Positions 9,877-20,663 of a DNA stretch of 64,000 nt are shown one piece after another (the first letter of the stretch is position 1; each line of letters opens with the position of its first letter). The position numbers and the translations under genes are program-made. This DNA is from Yersinia rohdei ATCC 43380. GTDB lineage: Bacteria; Pseudomonadota; Gammaproteobacteria; Enterobacterales; Enterobacteriaceae. Below the pieces are notes generated by a model. That model was not told where the DNA came from. It worked only from the letters and a program-made list of their open reading frames with translations, and searched no databases. The stretch spans positions 89,240 through 153,239 of the forward strand of contig NZ_ACCD01000006.1 in the NCBI RefSeq assembly GCF_000173775.1, written 5' to 3'.

Positions 9877-10350
9877 ATGCGAATCGGCCACGGTTTTGAT
9901 GTTCATAAATTTGGCGGCGAAGGCCCGCTGATTATTGGCGGTGTGCGCATCCCATACGAAAAGGGCTTGTTAGCGCACTCTGATGGTGATGTCGCATTAC
10001 ATGCTGCCACCGATGCATTACTGGGCGCAGCTGCTTTAGGTGATATCGGAAAATTATTCCCTGACACTGACCCCACATTTAAAGGCGCAGACAGCCGCGG
10101 TTTACTGCGCGAGGCTTATCGTCGTATTTTGGCCAAAGGTTATCAGTTGGGGAATCTGGACATTACCATTATTGCTCAAGCACCTAAAATGGCCCCGCAT
10201 ATCCCGCAAATGCGGGTTAATCTGGCAGAAGATTTACAATGTCATATGGACGATATCAATGTAAAAGCCACGACTACAGAGCAGTTAGGTTTTACCGGTC
10301 GCGGTGAAGGTATTGCCTGTGAAGCTGTAGCTCTGTTGGTTAAGGCATAA
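9877..10350 (+). CDS. ispF: 2-C-methyl-D-erythritol 2,4-cyclodiphosphate synthase
   Basis: Forms MEcPP from CDP-ME 2-phosphate in the MEP pathway. The 157-residue trimeric enzyme shows the zinc ligands in GHGFDVHKF (Asp8, His10) and the [12 protein letters not shown] loop, plus the [17 protein letters not shown]-terminus. ATG 9877 with TTGGAG 9 bases upstream is chosen; a GTG three codons earlier overlaps that ribosome site. truD begins 3 bases after the stop. Confidence 0.96.
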   Translation: MRIGHGFDVHKFGGEGPLIIGGVRIPYEKGLLAHSDGDVALHAATDALLGAAALGDIGKLFPDTDPTFKGADSRGLLREAYRRILAKGYQLGNLDITIIAQAPKMAPHIPQMRVNLAEDLQCHMDDINVKATTTEQLGFTGRGEGIACEAVALLVKA

Positions 10351-10353
10351 ATA

Positions 10354-11403
10354 ATGGATATGGAAAATCTGGTCTGGCTGCATGGCAAACCCAAGGCGAG
10401 TGGCATTTTAAAGGCCAATCCAGAAGATTTTGTGGTGATTGAAGACCTGGGGTTTGAGCCGGATGGTGAAGGCGAACATTTATTAGTTCGTATCCGCAAA
10501 AATGGCTGCAATACCCAGTTTGTTGCTGATTATTTGGCGCGCTTTGCCAAGATTCATCCGCGTCTGGTGAGTTATGCGGGTTTGAAAGATCGCCACGCCG
10601 TGACTGAGCAGTGGTTCTGTTTGCATTTGCCGGGTAAAGAAGCGCCAGACTTATCCACTTTCGAGCTGGAAGGCTGTGAAGTCCTGGAATCAGTGCGCCA
10701 GAAAAGAAAATTGCGCATTGGCTCGCTAAAAGGCAATAATTTTACCTTGGTATTACGCCATATCACTGATAATCAAGATGTAGAGCAACGATTGCAACAG
10801 ATAGCCGCTCTGGGCGTACCTAACTATTTTGGTAGTCAGCGGTTTGGCCGTGGTGGCAATAATTTGGTGCAGGCGCGGTTGTGGGCCAATAACGAAATTC
10901 GAGTTAAAGAACGCAGTAAACGCAGTTTTTACTTGTCGGCCAGTCGCAGTGCCATGTTTAATCTCATTAGCAGCCGCCGTTTGGCGCAGCAACAGGCCAC
11001 TACGGTACTGGCTGGCGATGCATTACAGTTATCGGGGCGCGGCAGTTGGTTTGTGGCCGAAACTGATGAGTTGGCCCTATTACAGCAGCGTGTTGATGCC
11101 GGTGAGCTGAATGTCACCGCTCCCTTACCCGGCGATGGCGAGCTGGGGACGCAAGCTGAAGCATTGGCTTTCGAACAGGCATGTCTGGCAGACCAAACTG
11201 AGTTACTGGCGCTGATTAAACGCGAACGTGTTGAAGGCGCTCGTCGAGCTATCTTGCTGAAACCACAGAATATGCAGTGGAACTGGTGGGATGAGGTCAC
11301 CTTGGAGCTTAGCTTCTGGCTACCCGCTGGTAGTTTTGCCACCAGTGTCGTGCGCGAAATCATCAATCAGGATAATGCTGATGCTGCGGATATTGCTGAG
11401 TAA
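10354..11403 (+). CDS. truD: tRNA pseudouridine(13) synthase
   Basis: Converts U13 of tRNA-Glu to pseudouridine. The 349-residue protein contains the TruD motif [13 protein letters not shown] with catalytic Asp79, and [14 protein letters not shown] further on. It sits between ispF and surE as in E. coli; its last 23 bases overlap the surE start. Confidence 0.96.
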   Translation: MDMENLVWLHGKPKASGILKANPEDFVVIEDLGFEPDGEGEHLLVRIRKNGCNTQFVADYLARFAKIHPRLVSYAGLKDRHAVTEQWFCLHLPGKEAPDLSTFELEGCEVLESVRQKRKLRIGSLKGNNFTLVLRHITDNQDVEQRLQQIAALGVPNYFGSQRFGRGGNNLVQARLWANNEIRVKERSKRSFYLSASRSAMFNLISSRRLAQQQATTVLAGDALQLSGRGSWFVAETDELALLQQRVDAGELNVTAPLPGDGELGTQAEALAFEQACLADQTELLALIKRERVEGARRAILLKPQNMQWNWWDEVTLELSFWLPAGSFATSVVREIINQDNADAADIAE

Positions 11404-12151
11404 CGACGACGGCATTACTGCGCCGGGCATACAGATACTTGCCACCGCATTGCGCGAATTTGCCCAAGTACAAATTGTGGCACCGGATCGTAATCGTAGT
11501 GGCTCCTCTAATGCATTGACGCTAGATAGTGCGTTGCGCATCACAACGTTATCTAATGGTGATATTGCAGTGCAGCAAGGTACTCCGACCGATTGTGTCT
11601 ATCTGGGGGTCAATGCCCTGATGCGCCCCCGACCGGACATCGTAGTTTCTGGCATCAATGCTGGCCCGAATCTTGGGGATGATGTTATCTATTCAGGTAC
11701 TGTGGCTGCGGCAATGGAAGGACGGCATCTGGGGTTTCCTGCATTGGCCGTTTCACTCAATGGTCATCAGCACTATGCTACGGCAGCAGCAGTCACTTGC
11801 CGGATATTGCGTGCGCTCCAGCATCAACCATTGCGTACCGGAAAAATACTGAATATTAATGTACCTGATTTACCCTTATCTGAAATTAAAGGGATTCGAG
11901 TCACACGTTGTGGTAGCCGCCATCCGGCAGAGCAGGTATTTTGTCAGCAAGACCCACGCGGGCAAGATCTCTATTGGATTGGCCCGCCGGGAGATAAATT
12001 TGATGTGGCGGAGGACACGGATTTTGCAGCAGTTGAGCAAGGTTATGTTTCCATCACACCATTGCAGGTTGATTTAACGGCCTACGCAGCGCAAGGTGTG
12101 GTTGAAAATTGGTTAGCCAATATTAAGACCGAGGTTGACGGGGAATGGTAA
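11381..12151 (+). CDS. surE: 5'/3'-nucleotidase SurE
   Basis: Metal-dependent nucleotidase active in stationary phase. The 256-residue protein starts with the signature LLSNDDGI (metal ligands Asp9 and Asp10) and contains APDRNRSG and [22 protein letters not shown] 11381 aligns with the usual [10 protein letters not shown] start; ATG 11375 would add two residues. It overlaps truD upstream and pcm downstream (7 bases), so the group is translationally coupled. Confidence 0.96.
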   Translation: MLRILLSNDDGITAPGIQILATALREFAQVQIVAPDRNRSGSSNALTLDSALRITTLSNGDIAVQQGTPTDCVYLGVNALMRPRPDIVVSGINAGPNLGDDVIYSGTVAAAMEGRHLGFPALAVSLNGHQHYATAAAVTCRILRALQHQPLRTGKILNINVPDLPLSEIKGIRVTRCGSRHPAEQVFCQQDPRGQDLYWIGPPGDKFDVAEDTDFAAVEQGYVSITPLQVDLTAYAAQGVVENWLANIKTEVDGEW

Positions 12152-12771
12152 ATAAACGCATGCAAACATTGTTGATGCTGTTACGTCAGCAAGGCATTGC
12201 AGACGAACGCTTGTTACAAGCTGTCGAAGCGGTGCCGCGCGAGCGTTTTGTTGATGAGGCGCTAGCCCATAAAGCCTATGAGAATACAGCCTTGCCTATA
12301 GGTTCTGGGCAGACTATTTCTCAGCCTTATATGGTGGCGCGAATGACCGAATTATTGCAGTTAACACCGACCTCGCGAGTATTAGAGATAGGTACCGGCT
12401 CTGGTTATCAGACGGCGATTTTGGCGCATTTAGTCGAGCATGTCTGTTCAGTTGAACGAATCAAAGGGTTACAGTGGCAGGCAAAACGTCGCCTGAAACA
12501 GCTAGATCTGCATAATGTCTCTACCCGTCATGGTGATGGCTGGTTAGGTTGGGCATCACGCGGGCCATTTGATGCGATAATTGTGACCGCGGCACCGCCA
12601 GAAATACCCAATGCATTGCTTGAGCAATTAGATGAGGGCGGGATATTAGTCCTGCCCGTGGGCGAGCAGTCTCAAACACTGAAATGTATCCAGCGGCGCA
12701 ATAATGAATTCCAGATTGAGACGGTAGAAGCCGTGCGCTTTGTTCCTTTGGTCAAAGGGGAACTGGCTTAA
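12145..12771 (+). CDS. pcm: Protein-L-isoaspartate O-methyltransferase
   Basis: Repairs damaged proteins by methylating L-isoaspartyl residues with SAM. The 208-residue protein has the PCMT motifs [13 protein letters not shown] and the SAM loop [16 protein letters not shown], then [13 protein letters not shown]. It follows surE in the stationary-phase survival cluster that leads to nlpD-rpoS. Confidence 0.96.
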   Translation: MVNKRMQTLLMLLRQQGIADERLLQAVEAVPRERFVDEALAHKAYENTALPIGSGQTISQPYMVARMTELLQLTPTSRVLEIGTGSGYQTAILAHLVEHVCSVERIKGLQWQAKRRLKQLDLHNVSTRHGDGWLGWASRGPFDAIIVTAAPPEIPNALLEQLDEGGILVLPVGEQSQTLKCIQRRNNEFQIETVEAVRFVPLVKGELA

Positions 12772-13108
12772 CTATTGGTGTTATTTCGACCTTAATCTGT
12801 CGCTAAATCCAAAGCGCCATTTTTTGCGCTAAAGATTGAACCAAAATCAGTAACATAAATTTTATGGTATGGCAGGCGTGGTATTGATAGCATGCGCGCT
12901 TGTGCATCTTATTTCTTCAGTTCGGGTTGGTATGTGCTGCGGAATTTTTTAATACTCGAAAAATACGTGTCGTCGTCCTCGGCCTGGCTTTTTTACTGTC
13001 AGCCAGCTGACCACTTTAACGACGAATCACTCTTACGACTGTGTAAAATACTTAGAGTGTAAAAGGTATTTTGGATATATCGCTTATTATTGCTGTCATG
13101 GGGGAAGC
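12772..13108. promoter_or_regulatory. pcm-nlpD intergenic region
   Basis: This 337-base gap contains no gene. By analogy with E. coli it should contain the nlpD promoters that also contribute low-level rpoS transcription. I can point to no definite -35/-10 pair. GGGGGAAG just before 13109 is the nlpD ribosome site. Confidence 0.35.
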
Positions 13109-14092
13109 ATGAGCACGGGAAGCCCAATAATTACATTACGCCGAGTTGCGGCATGTACGGTTATGAGTCTGTGGTTGGTTGGTTGTAGCAACGATAATTC
13201 AACATCGGCACCGATCAGCAGTGTTGGTGGTGACCGTTCAGGTACCATGTTAAGTGGCTCGGACACCAATAGTTCGGGTGAGCGTATAGTTTATAACCGT
13301 ACTTACAACAATATCCCCAAAGGAAGTTACAGCGGTAATACTTATACCGTTAAGCGTGGCGACACGCTGTTTTATATTGCCTGGATAACGGGGAACGACT
13401 TCCGTGATCTGGCGGCAAAAAATAATATTGCTGAACCTTATAGCCTAAATGTGGGACAATCTATTCAGCTTGGTAATGGTTCTGGTGGTGGAATGTTAGC
13501 CACAACAGATGCTAGATCAAGTGGAGTTGCAAAACCGCCTGCAAATATTCAGAACACAACTACAATGGTTGATTCCCAATCAACTAGCGCGTATTCTGAA
13601 AGTTCGGGTAAACAGAATGTTGGTAAAATGTTACCAGCATCAGGAGCAGTTGTCGCTACAACCGCACCTGTTACTGCGCCAAGCAGTACCATCAGTGAAC
13701 CTGCCAGTAATGGTGGGCAAGTCAGTAGTTGGAAATGGCCAACTGATGGTAAAACGATCGATAGCTTCTCTGCGTCCGAAGGGGGCAATAAAGGGATTGA
13801 TATCGCCGGTTCTCGTGGGCAACCGATTTTCGCTACAGCAAATGGGCGAGTTGTGTATGCTGGGAATGCACTGCGTGGTTACGGTAATCTAATCATCATC
13901 AAACACAATGATGATTACCTGAGCGCCTACGCTCATAACGATACAATGCTGGTCCGGGAACAAGAAGAAGTGAAGGCGGGACAAAAAATAGCAACCATGG
14001 GTAGCACCGGAACCAGTTCAGTAAGATTACACTTTGAAATTCGTTACAAGGGGAAATCCGTAAACCCGCTGCGTTACCTTCCGCAGCGATAA
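13109..14092 (+). CDS. nlpD: NlpD lipoprotein, LysM + degenerate LytM amidase activator
   Basis: This 327-residue outer-membrane lipoprotein has a lipobox LVGC (Cys26), a LysM peptidoglycan-binding domain starting [14 protein letters not shown] (about 80-125), a Ser/Thr/Pro-rich linker and a C-terminal LytM domain ending [19 protein letters not shown]. NlpD activates the amidase AmiC during cell separation; the LytM zinc ligands appear incomplete, as in other NlpD proteins. The major rpoS promoter in enterobacteria lies within nlpD, so this gene probably also carries the long rpoS leader. Confidence 0.95.
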   Translation: MSTGSPIITLRRVAACTVMSLWLVGCSNDNSTSAPISSVGGDRSGTMLSGSDTNSSGERIVYNRTYNNIPKGSYSGNTYTVKRGDTLFYIAWITGNDFRDLAAKNNIAEPYSLNVGQSIQLGNGSGGGMLATTDARSSGVAKPPANIQNTTTMVDSQSTSAYSESSGKQNVGKMLPASGAVVATTAPVTAPSSTISEPASNGGQVSSWKWPTDGKTIDSFSASEGGNKGIDIAGSRGQPIFATANGRVVYAGNALRGYGNLIIIKHNDDYLSAYAHNDTMLVREQEEVKAGQKIATMGSTGTSSVRLHFEIRYKGKSVNPLRYLPQR

Positions 14093-14095
14093 ATT

Positions 14096-14120
14096 GAGCA
14101 GAATACGCTGTATTCTGCTC
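14096..14120 (+). promoter_or_regulatory. Hairpin between nlpD and rpoS
   Basis: GAGCAGAATAC (14096-14106) and GTATTCTGCTC (14110-14120) form a perfect 11-bp stem with a 3-base loop and no U-run after it, so it is not a terminator. The right arm's CTGCTC could alternatively pair with GAGCAG at 14138-14143, which overlaps the rpoS ribosome site. It lies in the rpoS mRNA leader, where structure and small RNAs control translation in relatives. Confidence 0.6.
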
Positions 14121-14146
14121 GTCGGATTAACGGGTAGGAGCAGCAT

Positions 14147-15145
14147 ATGAGCCAAAATACGCTGAAAGTTAACGAGTTACAGGAAGATGCTGAGTTTGAC
14201 GAAAACAGTACGGAAACTGAAATTTTCGACGAAAAAGCATTAGTCGAAGATGAACCTACCGAAAGTGAGTTAGCAGAAGATGAGCTGTTGGCGCAAGGTG
14301 TTACCCAGCGAGTGCTGGATGCGACGCAGCTTTATCTTGGTGAGATTGGTTATTCACCGCTGTTAACTGCAGAAGAAGAGGTTTATTTTGCCCGGCGTGC
14401 ATTGCGCGGAGATGTGCCTTCACGTCGGCGTATGATCGAAAGTAACCTACGATTGGTGGTGAAGATCGCCCGTAGATACAGCAATCGCGGCTTAGCGCTG
14501 TTGGATCTGATTGAAGAGGGTAATCTTGGTTTGATCCGTGCAGTAGAAAAATTTGATCCTGAACGAGGTTTTCGTTTCTCCACTTATGCTACTTGGTGGA
14601 TACGCCAGACGATTGAACGGGCAATAATGAACCAAACCCGTACCATCCGTTTGCCTATCCATATTGTAAAAGAATTAAACGTTTATTTACGCACAGCGCG
14701 AGAACTTTCTCATAAATTGGATCATGAACCTAGTGCTGAAGAGATTGCCGAGCAACTCGACAAACCGGTTGATGATGTGAGCCGTATGCTACGCCTCAAT
14801 GAACGTATCACTTCTGTTGATACACCTTTAGGCGGCGATTCAGAGAAAGCTTTGTTAGATATTCTATCTGACGAAAATGAAAATGGCCCGGAAGACACAA
14901 CGCAAGATGACGATATGAAGCAAAGTATCGTTAAATGGCTGTTTGAATTGAATGCTAAACAGCGCGAAGTTCTGGCCCGCCGTTTTGGTCTGTTAGGATA
15001 TGAAGCAGCAACGCTGGAAGATGTTGGCCGGGAGATTGGTTTGACACGTGAGCGTGTCCGCCAGATTCAGGTTGAAGGTTTACGTCGTTTGCGGGAGATC
15101 CTGCAAGGGCAAGGCCTGAGCATTGAAGCATTGTTCCGCGAATAA
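14147..15145 (+). CDS. rpoS: RNA polymerase sigma factor RpoS (sigma-38)
   Basis: General stress and stationary-phase sigma factor, 332 residues. Region 2 motifs [18 protein letters not shown] and [17 protein letters not shown] and the region 4 helix-turn-helix [19 protein letters not shown] are intact, and no disruption is seen. The ribosome site TAGGAG precedes ATG 14147. Regulation is expected at transcription from within nlpD and through leader structure; a strong terminator follows. Confidence 0.97.
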   Translation: MSQNTLKVNELQEDAEFDENSTETEIFDEKALVEDEPTESELAEDELLAQGVTQRVLDATQLYLGEIGYSPLLTAEEEVYFARRALRGDVPSRRRMIESNLRLVVKIARRYSNRGLALLDLIEEGNLGLIRAVEKFDPERGFRFSTYATWWIRQTIERAIMNQTRTIRLPIHIVKELNVYLRTARELSHKLDHEPSAEEIAEQLDKPVDDVSRMLRLNERITSVDTPLGGDSEKALLDILSDENENGPEDTTQDDDMKQSIVKWLFELNAKQREVLARRFGLLGYEAATLEDVGREIGLTRERVRQIQVEGLRRLREILQGQGLSIEALFRE

Positions 15146-15163
15146 AATCAGCGAATAAAATAC

Positions 15164-15195
15164 AAAAACGGTGAATATAAGTTCACCGTTTTTTT
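15164..15195 (+). terminator. rpoS terminator
   Basis: The stem AAAAACGGTGAA / TTCACCGTTTTT, with a six-base loop, is followed by further T residues, giving a canonical Rho-independent terminator 18 bases after the rpoS stop. The A-run on the left arm could make it act for mutS on the opposite strand as well. Confidence 0.9.
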
Positions 15196-15253
15196 ATGCC
15201 TGTCATTTACCTTATTGGCAAATAACAGGCTATTTTTGTGCCGATAGGGGCTG

Positions 15254-17809
15254 TTATACCATTTTTTTCAGACGATAAATCCACTCTAGCGCCTGGCGTG
15301 GAGATAGCGAATCGGGATCAATGGCTTCTAATGCTTCAACTGCAGGCGAAATTTCTTCATTTAGCAGGGTCAGCTGCGAGCCATCAATTTTACTGGCGGC
15401 GGCATTATTAGACAGTGACTCCAGTTCTTTCAGTTTTTGCCGTGCTCGTTTAATCACATCACGCGGCACTCCTGCCAGTGCTGCCACTGCCAAGCCATAA
15501 CTTTTACTTGCTGCGCCATCTTGCACGCTGTGCATAAAGGCGATGGTTTCACCGTGTTCTAGTGCATCCAGATGCACATTCACCACTCCTTCCATTTTTT
15601 CCGGCAAGGTTGTCAGTTCGAAGTAATGGGTGGCAAACAGTGTCATAGCCTTAATGCGGCTGGCCAGATTTTCGGCGCATGCCCAGGCCAGTGATAAACC
15701 ATCATAGGTGGAGGTACCGCGGCCAATCTCATCCATTAGCACCAAACTTTGCTCGGTTGCATTGTGGAGAATATTAGCGGTTTCTGTCATTTCCACCATA
15801 AAGGTAGAACGACCAGAAGCCAGGTCATCAGCCGCGCCAACACGGGTAAATATACGATCGACCGGGCCAATAGTTGCCTGGTCCGCCGGGACGTAGCTCC
15901 CCATATGTGCCAGTAAGACGATCAAGGCCGTTTGGCGCATATAGGTGCTTTTACCGCCCATATTTGGGCCAGTAATGATCAACATTCGCCGCTGAGGTGA
16001 TAATGTTAATGGATTAGAAATAAAGGGTTCACTGAGGACTTGCTCGACAACCGGATGACGGCCACCGAGGATTTTAATCCCCGGTTTATCACTCAGAACC
16101 GGGCAGTTGTAGTTGAGTGTTTCTGCTCTTTCGGCCAGATTTGCCAAAACATCCAGCTCTGCCAATGCATTGGCACTGGTCTGTAAATCAGATAAATGTG
16201 GCAATAACAGGTCGAAAATTTCTTCGTATAGCCCTTTTTCAATCGCCAGCGCTTTGCCTTTGGAGGTCAGAACCTTGTCTTCATACTCTTTTAGTTCAGG
16301 AATAATATAGCGTTCGGCATTCTTTAGGGTCTGTCTGCGAACATAATGAATAGGTACCAAATGGCTCTGACCACGACTAACCTGAATGAAATAGCCGTGA
16401 ACACCATTAAAACCAACTTTTAGTGTATCCAGACCCAGCTTTTCACGTTCGCGGATTTCCAACCGATCCAGATAATCAGTCGCACCATCGGCCAGTGCCC
16501 GCCATTCGTCTAACTCAGCATTATATCCTGGCGCTATAACGCCACCATCGCGCACTAACACTGGCGGAGCTTCAACGATTGCCCGCTCTAGCAGGTTTTG
16601 TAATTCATCAAACTGGCCAACTTGTGAAAGTAAGTTTTGCACATGCGGTACATTCACGGGTTGCAATAAACGATGAATTTCCGGTAACTGCTGAAAAGCA
16701 TGCCGCATGCGGGCCAAGTCTCTTGGACGGGCGGTACGCAGGGCTAAACGCGCTAAAATACGTTCTAAATCACCGACTTGACGTAATGGCGCTTGCAGTT
16801 CGGCAGTAATATCTTGCAGGCCGCCAATGGCCTGCTGACGAGCAGTTAATACGTTAATGTCGCGGATGGGCATATGCAGCCAGCGTTTGAGCATGCGGCT
16901 GCCCATGGCTGTCACACTGCAATCAAGAATGGCGGCCAGGGTGTTTTCAGTCCCCCCAGACAAATTCTGGGTCAGTTCAAGATTTCGGCGCGTTGCGGCA
17001 TCCATAATGATGCCATCTTGCTGGCGTTCCATGGTCAAACCACGGATATGGGGCAGGGAAGTGCGCTGGGTATCTTTAACATATTGCAGCAAGCAACCCG
17101 CAGCACGTAATGCTTGATGGGCTTGTTCAACACCGAAACCGATTAAATCGCGGGTGCCGAATTGCAAATTAAGCTGCTGCTTGGCGGTTTCCAGCTCAAA
17201 TTCCCATAATGGACGGCGACGCAGGCCATGGCGCTGTTCAAGCAACGACATGGATTCAAAATTTTCTGGGTAAAGCAGTTCTGCGGGATTGGTTCGCTGT
17301 AACTCGGCGGCCATGGTTTCAAGGTCTGCGGGTTCTGCTACCCGAAAACGACCTGAGCTGATATCTAAGGTTGCATAACCAAATCCGCGCGCATCCTGCC
17401 AGATAGCTGCCAGTAGATTGTCCTGCCGCTCTTGTAGCAAGGCCTCGTCACTGACGGTACCAGGGGTGACAATGCGCACGACTTTGCGCTCAACCGGCCC
17501 TTTGCTAGTGGCGGGATCGCCAATTTGTTCACAGATTGCTGCGGATTCACCCAATTGAACCAATTTTGCCAGATAGTTTTCTATCGAATGATAGGGAACT
17601 CCCGCCATAGGAATAGGTTCACCCGCTGAAGCCCCGCGTTTGGTCAATGAGATATCCAGTAACTGTGAGGCCCGCTTGGCATCACTGTAGAACAGCTCGT
17701 AAAAATCGCCCATCCGGTAAAACAGGAGTATGTCAGGGTGTTGGGCCTTGAGCCGTAGATACTGCTGCATCATCGGTGTGTGGGAATCGAGCTTATCTGT
17801 ATTATTCAT
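15254..17809 (-). CDS. mutS: DNA mismatch repair protein MutS
   Basis: Mismatch-recognition ATPase of 851 residues. The N-terminal mismatch-binding motif [15 protein letters not shown] and the C-terminal ATPase motifs [13 protein letters not shown] (Walker A) and [15 protein letters not shown] (Walker B) are intact. Length matches the family (853 in E. coli). It is convergent with rpoS. ATG 17809 is the family start. Confidence 0.97.
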   Translation of the reverse strand: MNNTDKLDSHTPMMQQYLRLKAQHPDILLFYRMGDFYELFYSDAKRASQLLDISLTKRGASAGEPIPMAGVPYHSIENYLAKLVQLGESAAICEQIGDPATSKGPVERKVVRIVTPGTVSDEALLQERQDNLLAAIWQDARGFGYATLDISSGRFRVAEPADLETMAAELQRTNPAELLYPENFESMSLLEQRHGLRRRPLWEFELETAKQQLNLQFGTRDLIGFGVEQAHQALRAAGCLLQYVKDTQRTSLPHIRGLTMERQQDGIIMDAATRRNLELTQNLSGGTENTLAAILDCSVTAMGSRMLKRWLHMPIRDINVLTARQQAIGGLQDITAELQAPLRQVGDLERILARLALRTARPRDLARMRHAFQQLPEIHRLLQPVNVPHVQNLLSQVGQFDELQNLLERAIVEAPPVLVRDGGVIAPGYNAELDEWRALADGATDYLDRLEIREREKLGLDTLKVGFNGVHGYFIQVSRGQSHLVPIHYVRRQTLKNAERYIIPELKEYEDKVLTSKGKALAIEKGLYEEIFDLLLPHLSDLQTSANALAELDVLANLAERAETLNYNCPVLSDKPGIKILGGRHPVVEQVLSEPFISNPLTLSPQRRMLIITGPNMGGKSTYMRQTALIVLLAHMGSYVPADQATIGPVDRIFTRVGAADDLASGRSTFMVEMTETANILHNATEQSLVLMDEIGRGTSTYDGLSLAWACAENLASRIKAMTLFATHYFELTTLPEKMEGVVNVHLDALEHGETIAFMHSVQDGAASKSYGLAVAALAGVPRDVIKRARQKLKELESLSNNAAASKIDGSQLTLLNEEISPAVEALEAIDPDSLSPRQALEWIYRLKKMV

Positions 17810-18049
17810 GCGGTTATTATCTATAATCCATTGAATTTAAAGTTGATTGTGATTTTTATTGTTGTCGTTAGGTATCACATGATTTAGGGGTAATAGGGAA
17901 ATCTGGCGACCAACACCATGTCCTTTTTCCTGCCGATATACTAGCCCAGCAGCCAGAAAACTGACACAGGTAAAAACTTTAAGCTGTCAGCAAACAAGAC
18001 AAAATTAGCTCTTCAAGTAAGGAGGGAATCTTGGGTGCAGTTTTTCTGA
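17810..18049. other. Upstream region of mutS, no gene seen
   Basis: About 240 bases that should contain the mutS promoter on the minus strand. No convincing coding frame or repeat was seen. Confidence 0.3.
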
Positions 18050-18196
18050 TTAAGCTTGCTTGAAGGCAGGGATCGCGGGGAATAAGCTGTGAGCGGTTTG
18101 GCGCAAGTGATTGGCCTGGGTGTCAATATTGGTTTGCTGAGCGATTCCATGAAGATGCAGTCCGGAGCCAGTACGATGAGTTTTATCATTCATCAT
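18050..18196 (-). CDS. Hypothetical 48-residue protein
   Basis: A short minus-strand frame from ATG 18196 to TAA 18050 encodes a His/Gln/Thr-rich polypeptide (begins MMNDKTHRTGSGLHLHG, ends AIPAFKQA). Its base composition is higher in GC than the AT-rich DNA to its right and codon use is gene-like. AAAAAGG lies about 15 bases upstream of the ATG, but directly in front of an in-frame GTG at 18211. I recognise no family. It could be a real small gene or the remnant of a longer one. Confidence 0.35.
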   Translation of the reverse strand: MMNDKTHRTGSGLHLHGIAQQTNIDTQANHLRQTAHSLFPAIPAFKQA

Positions 18197-18316
18197 GGCA
18201 ATAAATGTCACCTTTTTCAAAAGATTGTCATTTTTCCGGACAAAGCATCGTAAACTAACTAATTAGCTATTGAGTGAAAATCACTCAATGACAAGTGATG
18301 ATATTTATTTTTCTGA

Positions 18317-18568
18317 TTATTGAGCAATAAACCAGCGTAGTGAATTCAACACTTTTGTCTCAGACATTTTGGCTCTGTCTTCATCGACCAGCTTCATTAA
18401 TACTAATCTTGCTGTATAAATATCCAACTGTGCTTTATCAGCAAGTTCTCTGGTTTTTGGCCAATGGATAACCGGCGGCGGAGATTCAGCAAACTGTTCT
18501 TTTAGTGCATTACAATGATCTTCCAATATACTCATGACTTCTTCTTTACGTAGAACATTAGATTTCAT
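18317..18568 (-). CDS. PapI/FaeA-like fimbrial regulator
   Basis: This 83-residue protein has a winged-helix core, TRELADKAQLDIYTARLVLM (about residues 43-62), that resembles PapI ([20 protein letters not shown]) and FaeA. Members of this family work with Lrp and Dam methylation to switch pilus operons on and off. ATG 18568 follows GAGGAA at good spacing; an internal ATG at 18535 has none. It is divergent from the fimbrial operon across 0.9 kb. Similarity was judged by eye, so the call is probable rather than certain. Confidence 0.68.
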   Translation of the reverse strand: MKSNVLRKEEVMSILEDHCNALKEQFAESPPPVIHWPKTRELADKAQLDIYTARLVLMKLVDEDRAKMSETKVLNSLRWFIAQ

Positions 18569-19501
18569 TTGTCATTTCCTCATAAATTTTATTCTTTAAG
18601 AATGTCTTATATTTTTGTTCTTATATTCTTAACTTCTTGTTTGTATTTCTCACGTATTAATTGGAATTTTCCTACAATAAAAAGGACAATTCATACGCAT
18701 TAACAGATCCCTTCTTATATATTTGTTTTTGTTTTTACATCTCTCACTTCCACTATAAATACATTAACTGCTAATAATTGGATTTTAGTCACAACTGAAA
18801 GCTGAATAAATGCTTTTAAAACCAATGAAAAAATAAGAATTCTTATCTTTATGGCTTTTACAACCATATGATTTGCATGTGTTTTATTAATTTACTTTAG
18901 CGGTTTTTAGGCGTTTTTATATAGAGAAAAACCTCATTTTATTGAAAAAATTCAATTACTTAGAGAAACTAATAATGCTTGTGTTAAGGTTTTTATGCTT
19001 TGAACTTGAGAATCACACAGATTTAATGCCGAGTATAATTTGGCTTATCGTATAAGCAAACATTAATTTTGAAAAACTAACTTTTAGCGATCTAATCTAT
19101 CGATTTGATCATATTTGTAGTGCTATGTGTCGAAGGTGTGATGTTTATCGATCAAAATTATCGAGATTATTGTTTTGTTTTAGTCAATTAAGTTAAACGC
19201 TCTGAATTTTGATTAATTGAATTAAATAACTATGAATAAATAATCTATCTTTGTATTATCTGCTCCGAACTAAACAGAGCTCTATCGTTATTTAAATTAT
19301 TTCTTAAAATGTGGTTGCTGCTAAAAACTTCCATGTTGACTGTATGGCTCTATGTAGTTCGCGGTTTTATTCTTCGTGTTTGTACGATAATAAACTGCCT
19401 GGACTTTTATTTTTAAACTACTTCGATGCGATATTTACCTTGATTTTATTAAGGTAAATCAGCGGGCAAAATTTTAATTGTGTTTATAAAGGAATCTTGT
19501 A
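18569..19501. promoter_or_regulatory. AT-rich fimbrial control region with clustered Dam GATC sites
   Basis: This 933-base region holds no gene and separates the PapI/FaeA-like regulator from the major pilin gene. GATC occurs at 18706, 19089, 19107 and 19150, three of them within 65 bases; the last is in the context TCGATCAAAATT, reminiscent of the T-rich flanks of pap GATC sites. A perfect 9-bp stem-loop (19433-19441 / 19451-19459) lies in the presumed leader, 42 bases before the pilin ATG. No invertible-promoter repeats or recombinase gene were seen. Confidence 0.55.
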
Positions 19502-20026
19502 ATGAAACTGAATAAAACTATCTTGGCTGCAGGTCTGGTATTAGGTTTTGCTTCTATGGCTAACGCAGCTGATCAAGGCCAAGGTACTGTAACTTTCAAT
19601 GGTTCTATCATTGATGCACCATGCTCAATCGCAGCAGGTTCTGATTCACAAACTGTTGAAATGGGTCAAATCTCTAACGTTGCATTGCAGAATGGTGGCA
19701 AATCATCTTCCCATGATTTCAACATCAAACTGGAAAACTGCGATATCACTACTCTGAAAACTGTAACCACCACTTTTGGCGGTGCAGAATCAGCTGCAGT
19801 AGCTGGCCTGCTGGGCATCACTGGCGTAGCTGAAGGCGCTGGCATTGCAATCGTTGATGGTACTGGTTCTGTTATTACTTTGGGTCAGGCAAATGCTGAA
19901 CAGACTCTGGTTAACGGTAACAACACCCTGTCTTTCTCTGCATACCTGCAGGGCAGCACTGTAGCTGACGCAATCAAACCAGGTAGCTTCTCTAGCGTTG
20001 CAGATTTCACGCTGGCTTACCAATAA
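19502..20026 (+). CDS. Major fimbrial subunit (chaperone/usher type)
   Basis: This 174-residue pilin has a signal peptide (MKLNKTILAAGLVLGFASMANA) followed by a donor strand beginning DQGQGTVTFNG. Two cysteines (in DAPCSI and LENCDI) form the pilin disulfide, and the C-terminus ends in the beta-zipper pattern ADFTLAYQ. It most resembles MrpA/PmfA-type pilins. It is the first gene of an eight-gene operon; a strong hairpin follows it, as expected for a subunit needed in excess. AGGAATC precedes the ATG. Confidence 0.92.
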   Translation: MKLNKTILAAGLVLGFASMANAADQGQGTVTFNGSIIDAPCSIAAGSDSQTVEMGQISNVALQNGGKSSSHDFNIKLENCDITTLKTVTTTFGGAESAAVAGLLGITGVAEGAGIAIVDGTGSVITLGQANAEQTLVNGNNTLSFSAYLQGSTVADAIKPGSFSSVADFTLAYQ

Positions 20027-20044
20027 GTATCCCTTTTCTAATTC

Positions 20045-20072
20045 GACATGCGGATTTTTCCGCATGTCTTTT
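20045..20072 (+). terminator. Intercistronic hairpin after the major pilin gene
   Basis: GACATGCGGA and TCCGCATGTC form a perfect 10-bp stem with a TTTT loop, followed by TTTTCTT. It lies 18 bases after the pilin stop and before the second subunit gene, so it probably acts as a partial terminator or mRNA-stabilising element that raises the pilin to usher ratio. Confidence 0.8.
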
Positions 20073-20112
20073 CTTCTCGAGAAAGAGATGTATTGGATGA
20101 GCTAGGTGATTT

Positions 20113-20658
20113 ATGTCCAGGTCATTTTTATTAATAGTGCCTCCTTCCTTACTGATGGCGTCATTACTGAGCTTGCCAGCAATGGCCTCACCCATGAAGT
20201 CAGATTGGGGCCGCGTGAGTATGGAAGGAAGTATTAGCGATACTGCTTGTGCAATAAATCCAGGCAGTTTGGAACAAACGATCGATATGGCGATTTTACC
20301 CATAAGTCAGTTGGTTCAAAACGGTGTAGGGAAAGAGCATCCATTCGAGATCCATTTACTCGATTGTACGATTGCCCATGCTGATTCGAGTAAATCTAAC
20401 CTGCAGCATTTTACCGTGTCTTTTGATGGTGCTGCAGACGGTAATAATTATGCGGTTTTTGGTGAGGCAGAAGGAATTGCAATGCAAATCATTGATGATA
20501 AAGGCAATGCTTCATCTCCTGGGGTGCCATCGCCAGAGATAAATATTATCCCTGTAGATATGAAACTCAATTATGCCCTGCGTTTAGTTGGCAATGGCAA
20601 GATGTTGCGTGCTGGAACTTACCATTCTAGTGTTCGTTTCACATTGGATTATTATTAA
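20113..20658 (+). CDS. Second fimbrial subunit (MrpB-like)
   Basis: This 181-residue protein has a signal peptide (cleavage near AMA-SPM), a donor strand and the pilin disulfide cysteines in SDTACAINPG and LLDCTIAH, ending SSVRFTLDYY. In mrp-type operons the gene in this position encodes a minor subunit or terminator of the rod. AGGTGA precedes ATG 20113. The usher gene starts 5 bases after its stop. Confidence 0.85.
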   Translation: MSRSFLLIVPPSLLMASLLSLPAMASPMKSDWGRVSMEGSISDTACAINPGSLEQTIDMAILPISQLVQNGVGKEHPFEIHLLDCTIAHADSSKSNLQHFTVSFDGAADGNNYAVFGEAEGIAMQIIDDKGNASSPGVPSPEINIIPVDMKLNYALRLVGNGKMLRAGTYHSSVRFTLDYY

Positions 20659-20663
20659 TTTCA

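Noticed and set aside
18569..19501. Invertible fimbrial promoter of the mrp or fim type
   Set aside because: No pair of inverted repeats flanking a promoter-sized segment and no recombinase gene were seen.
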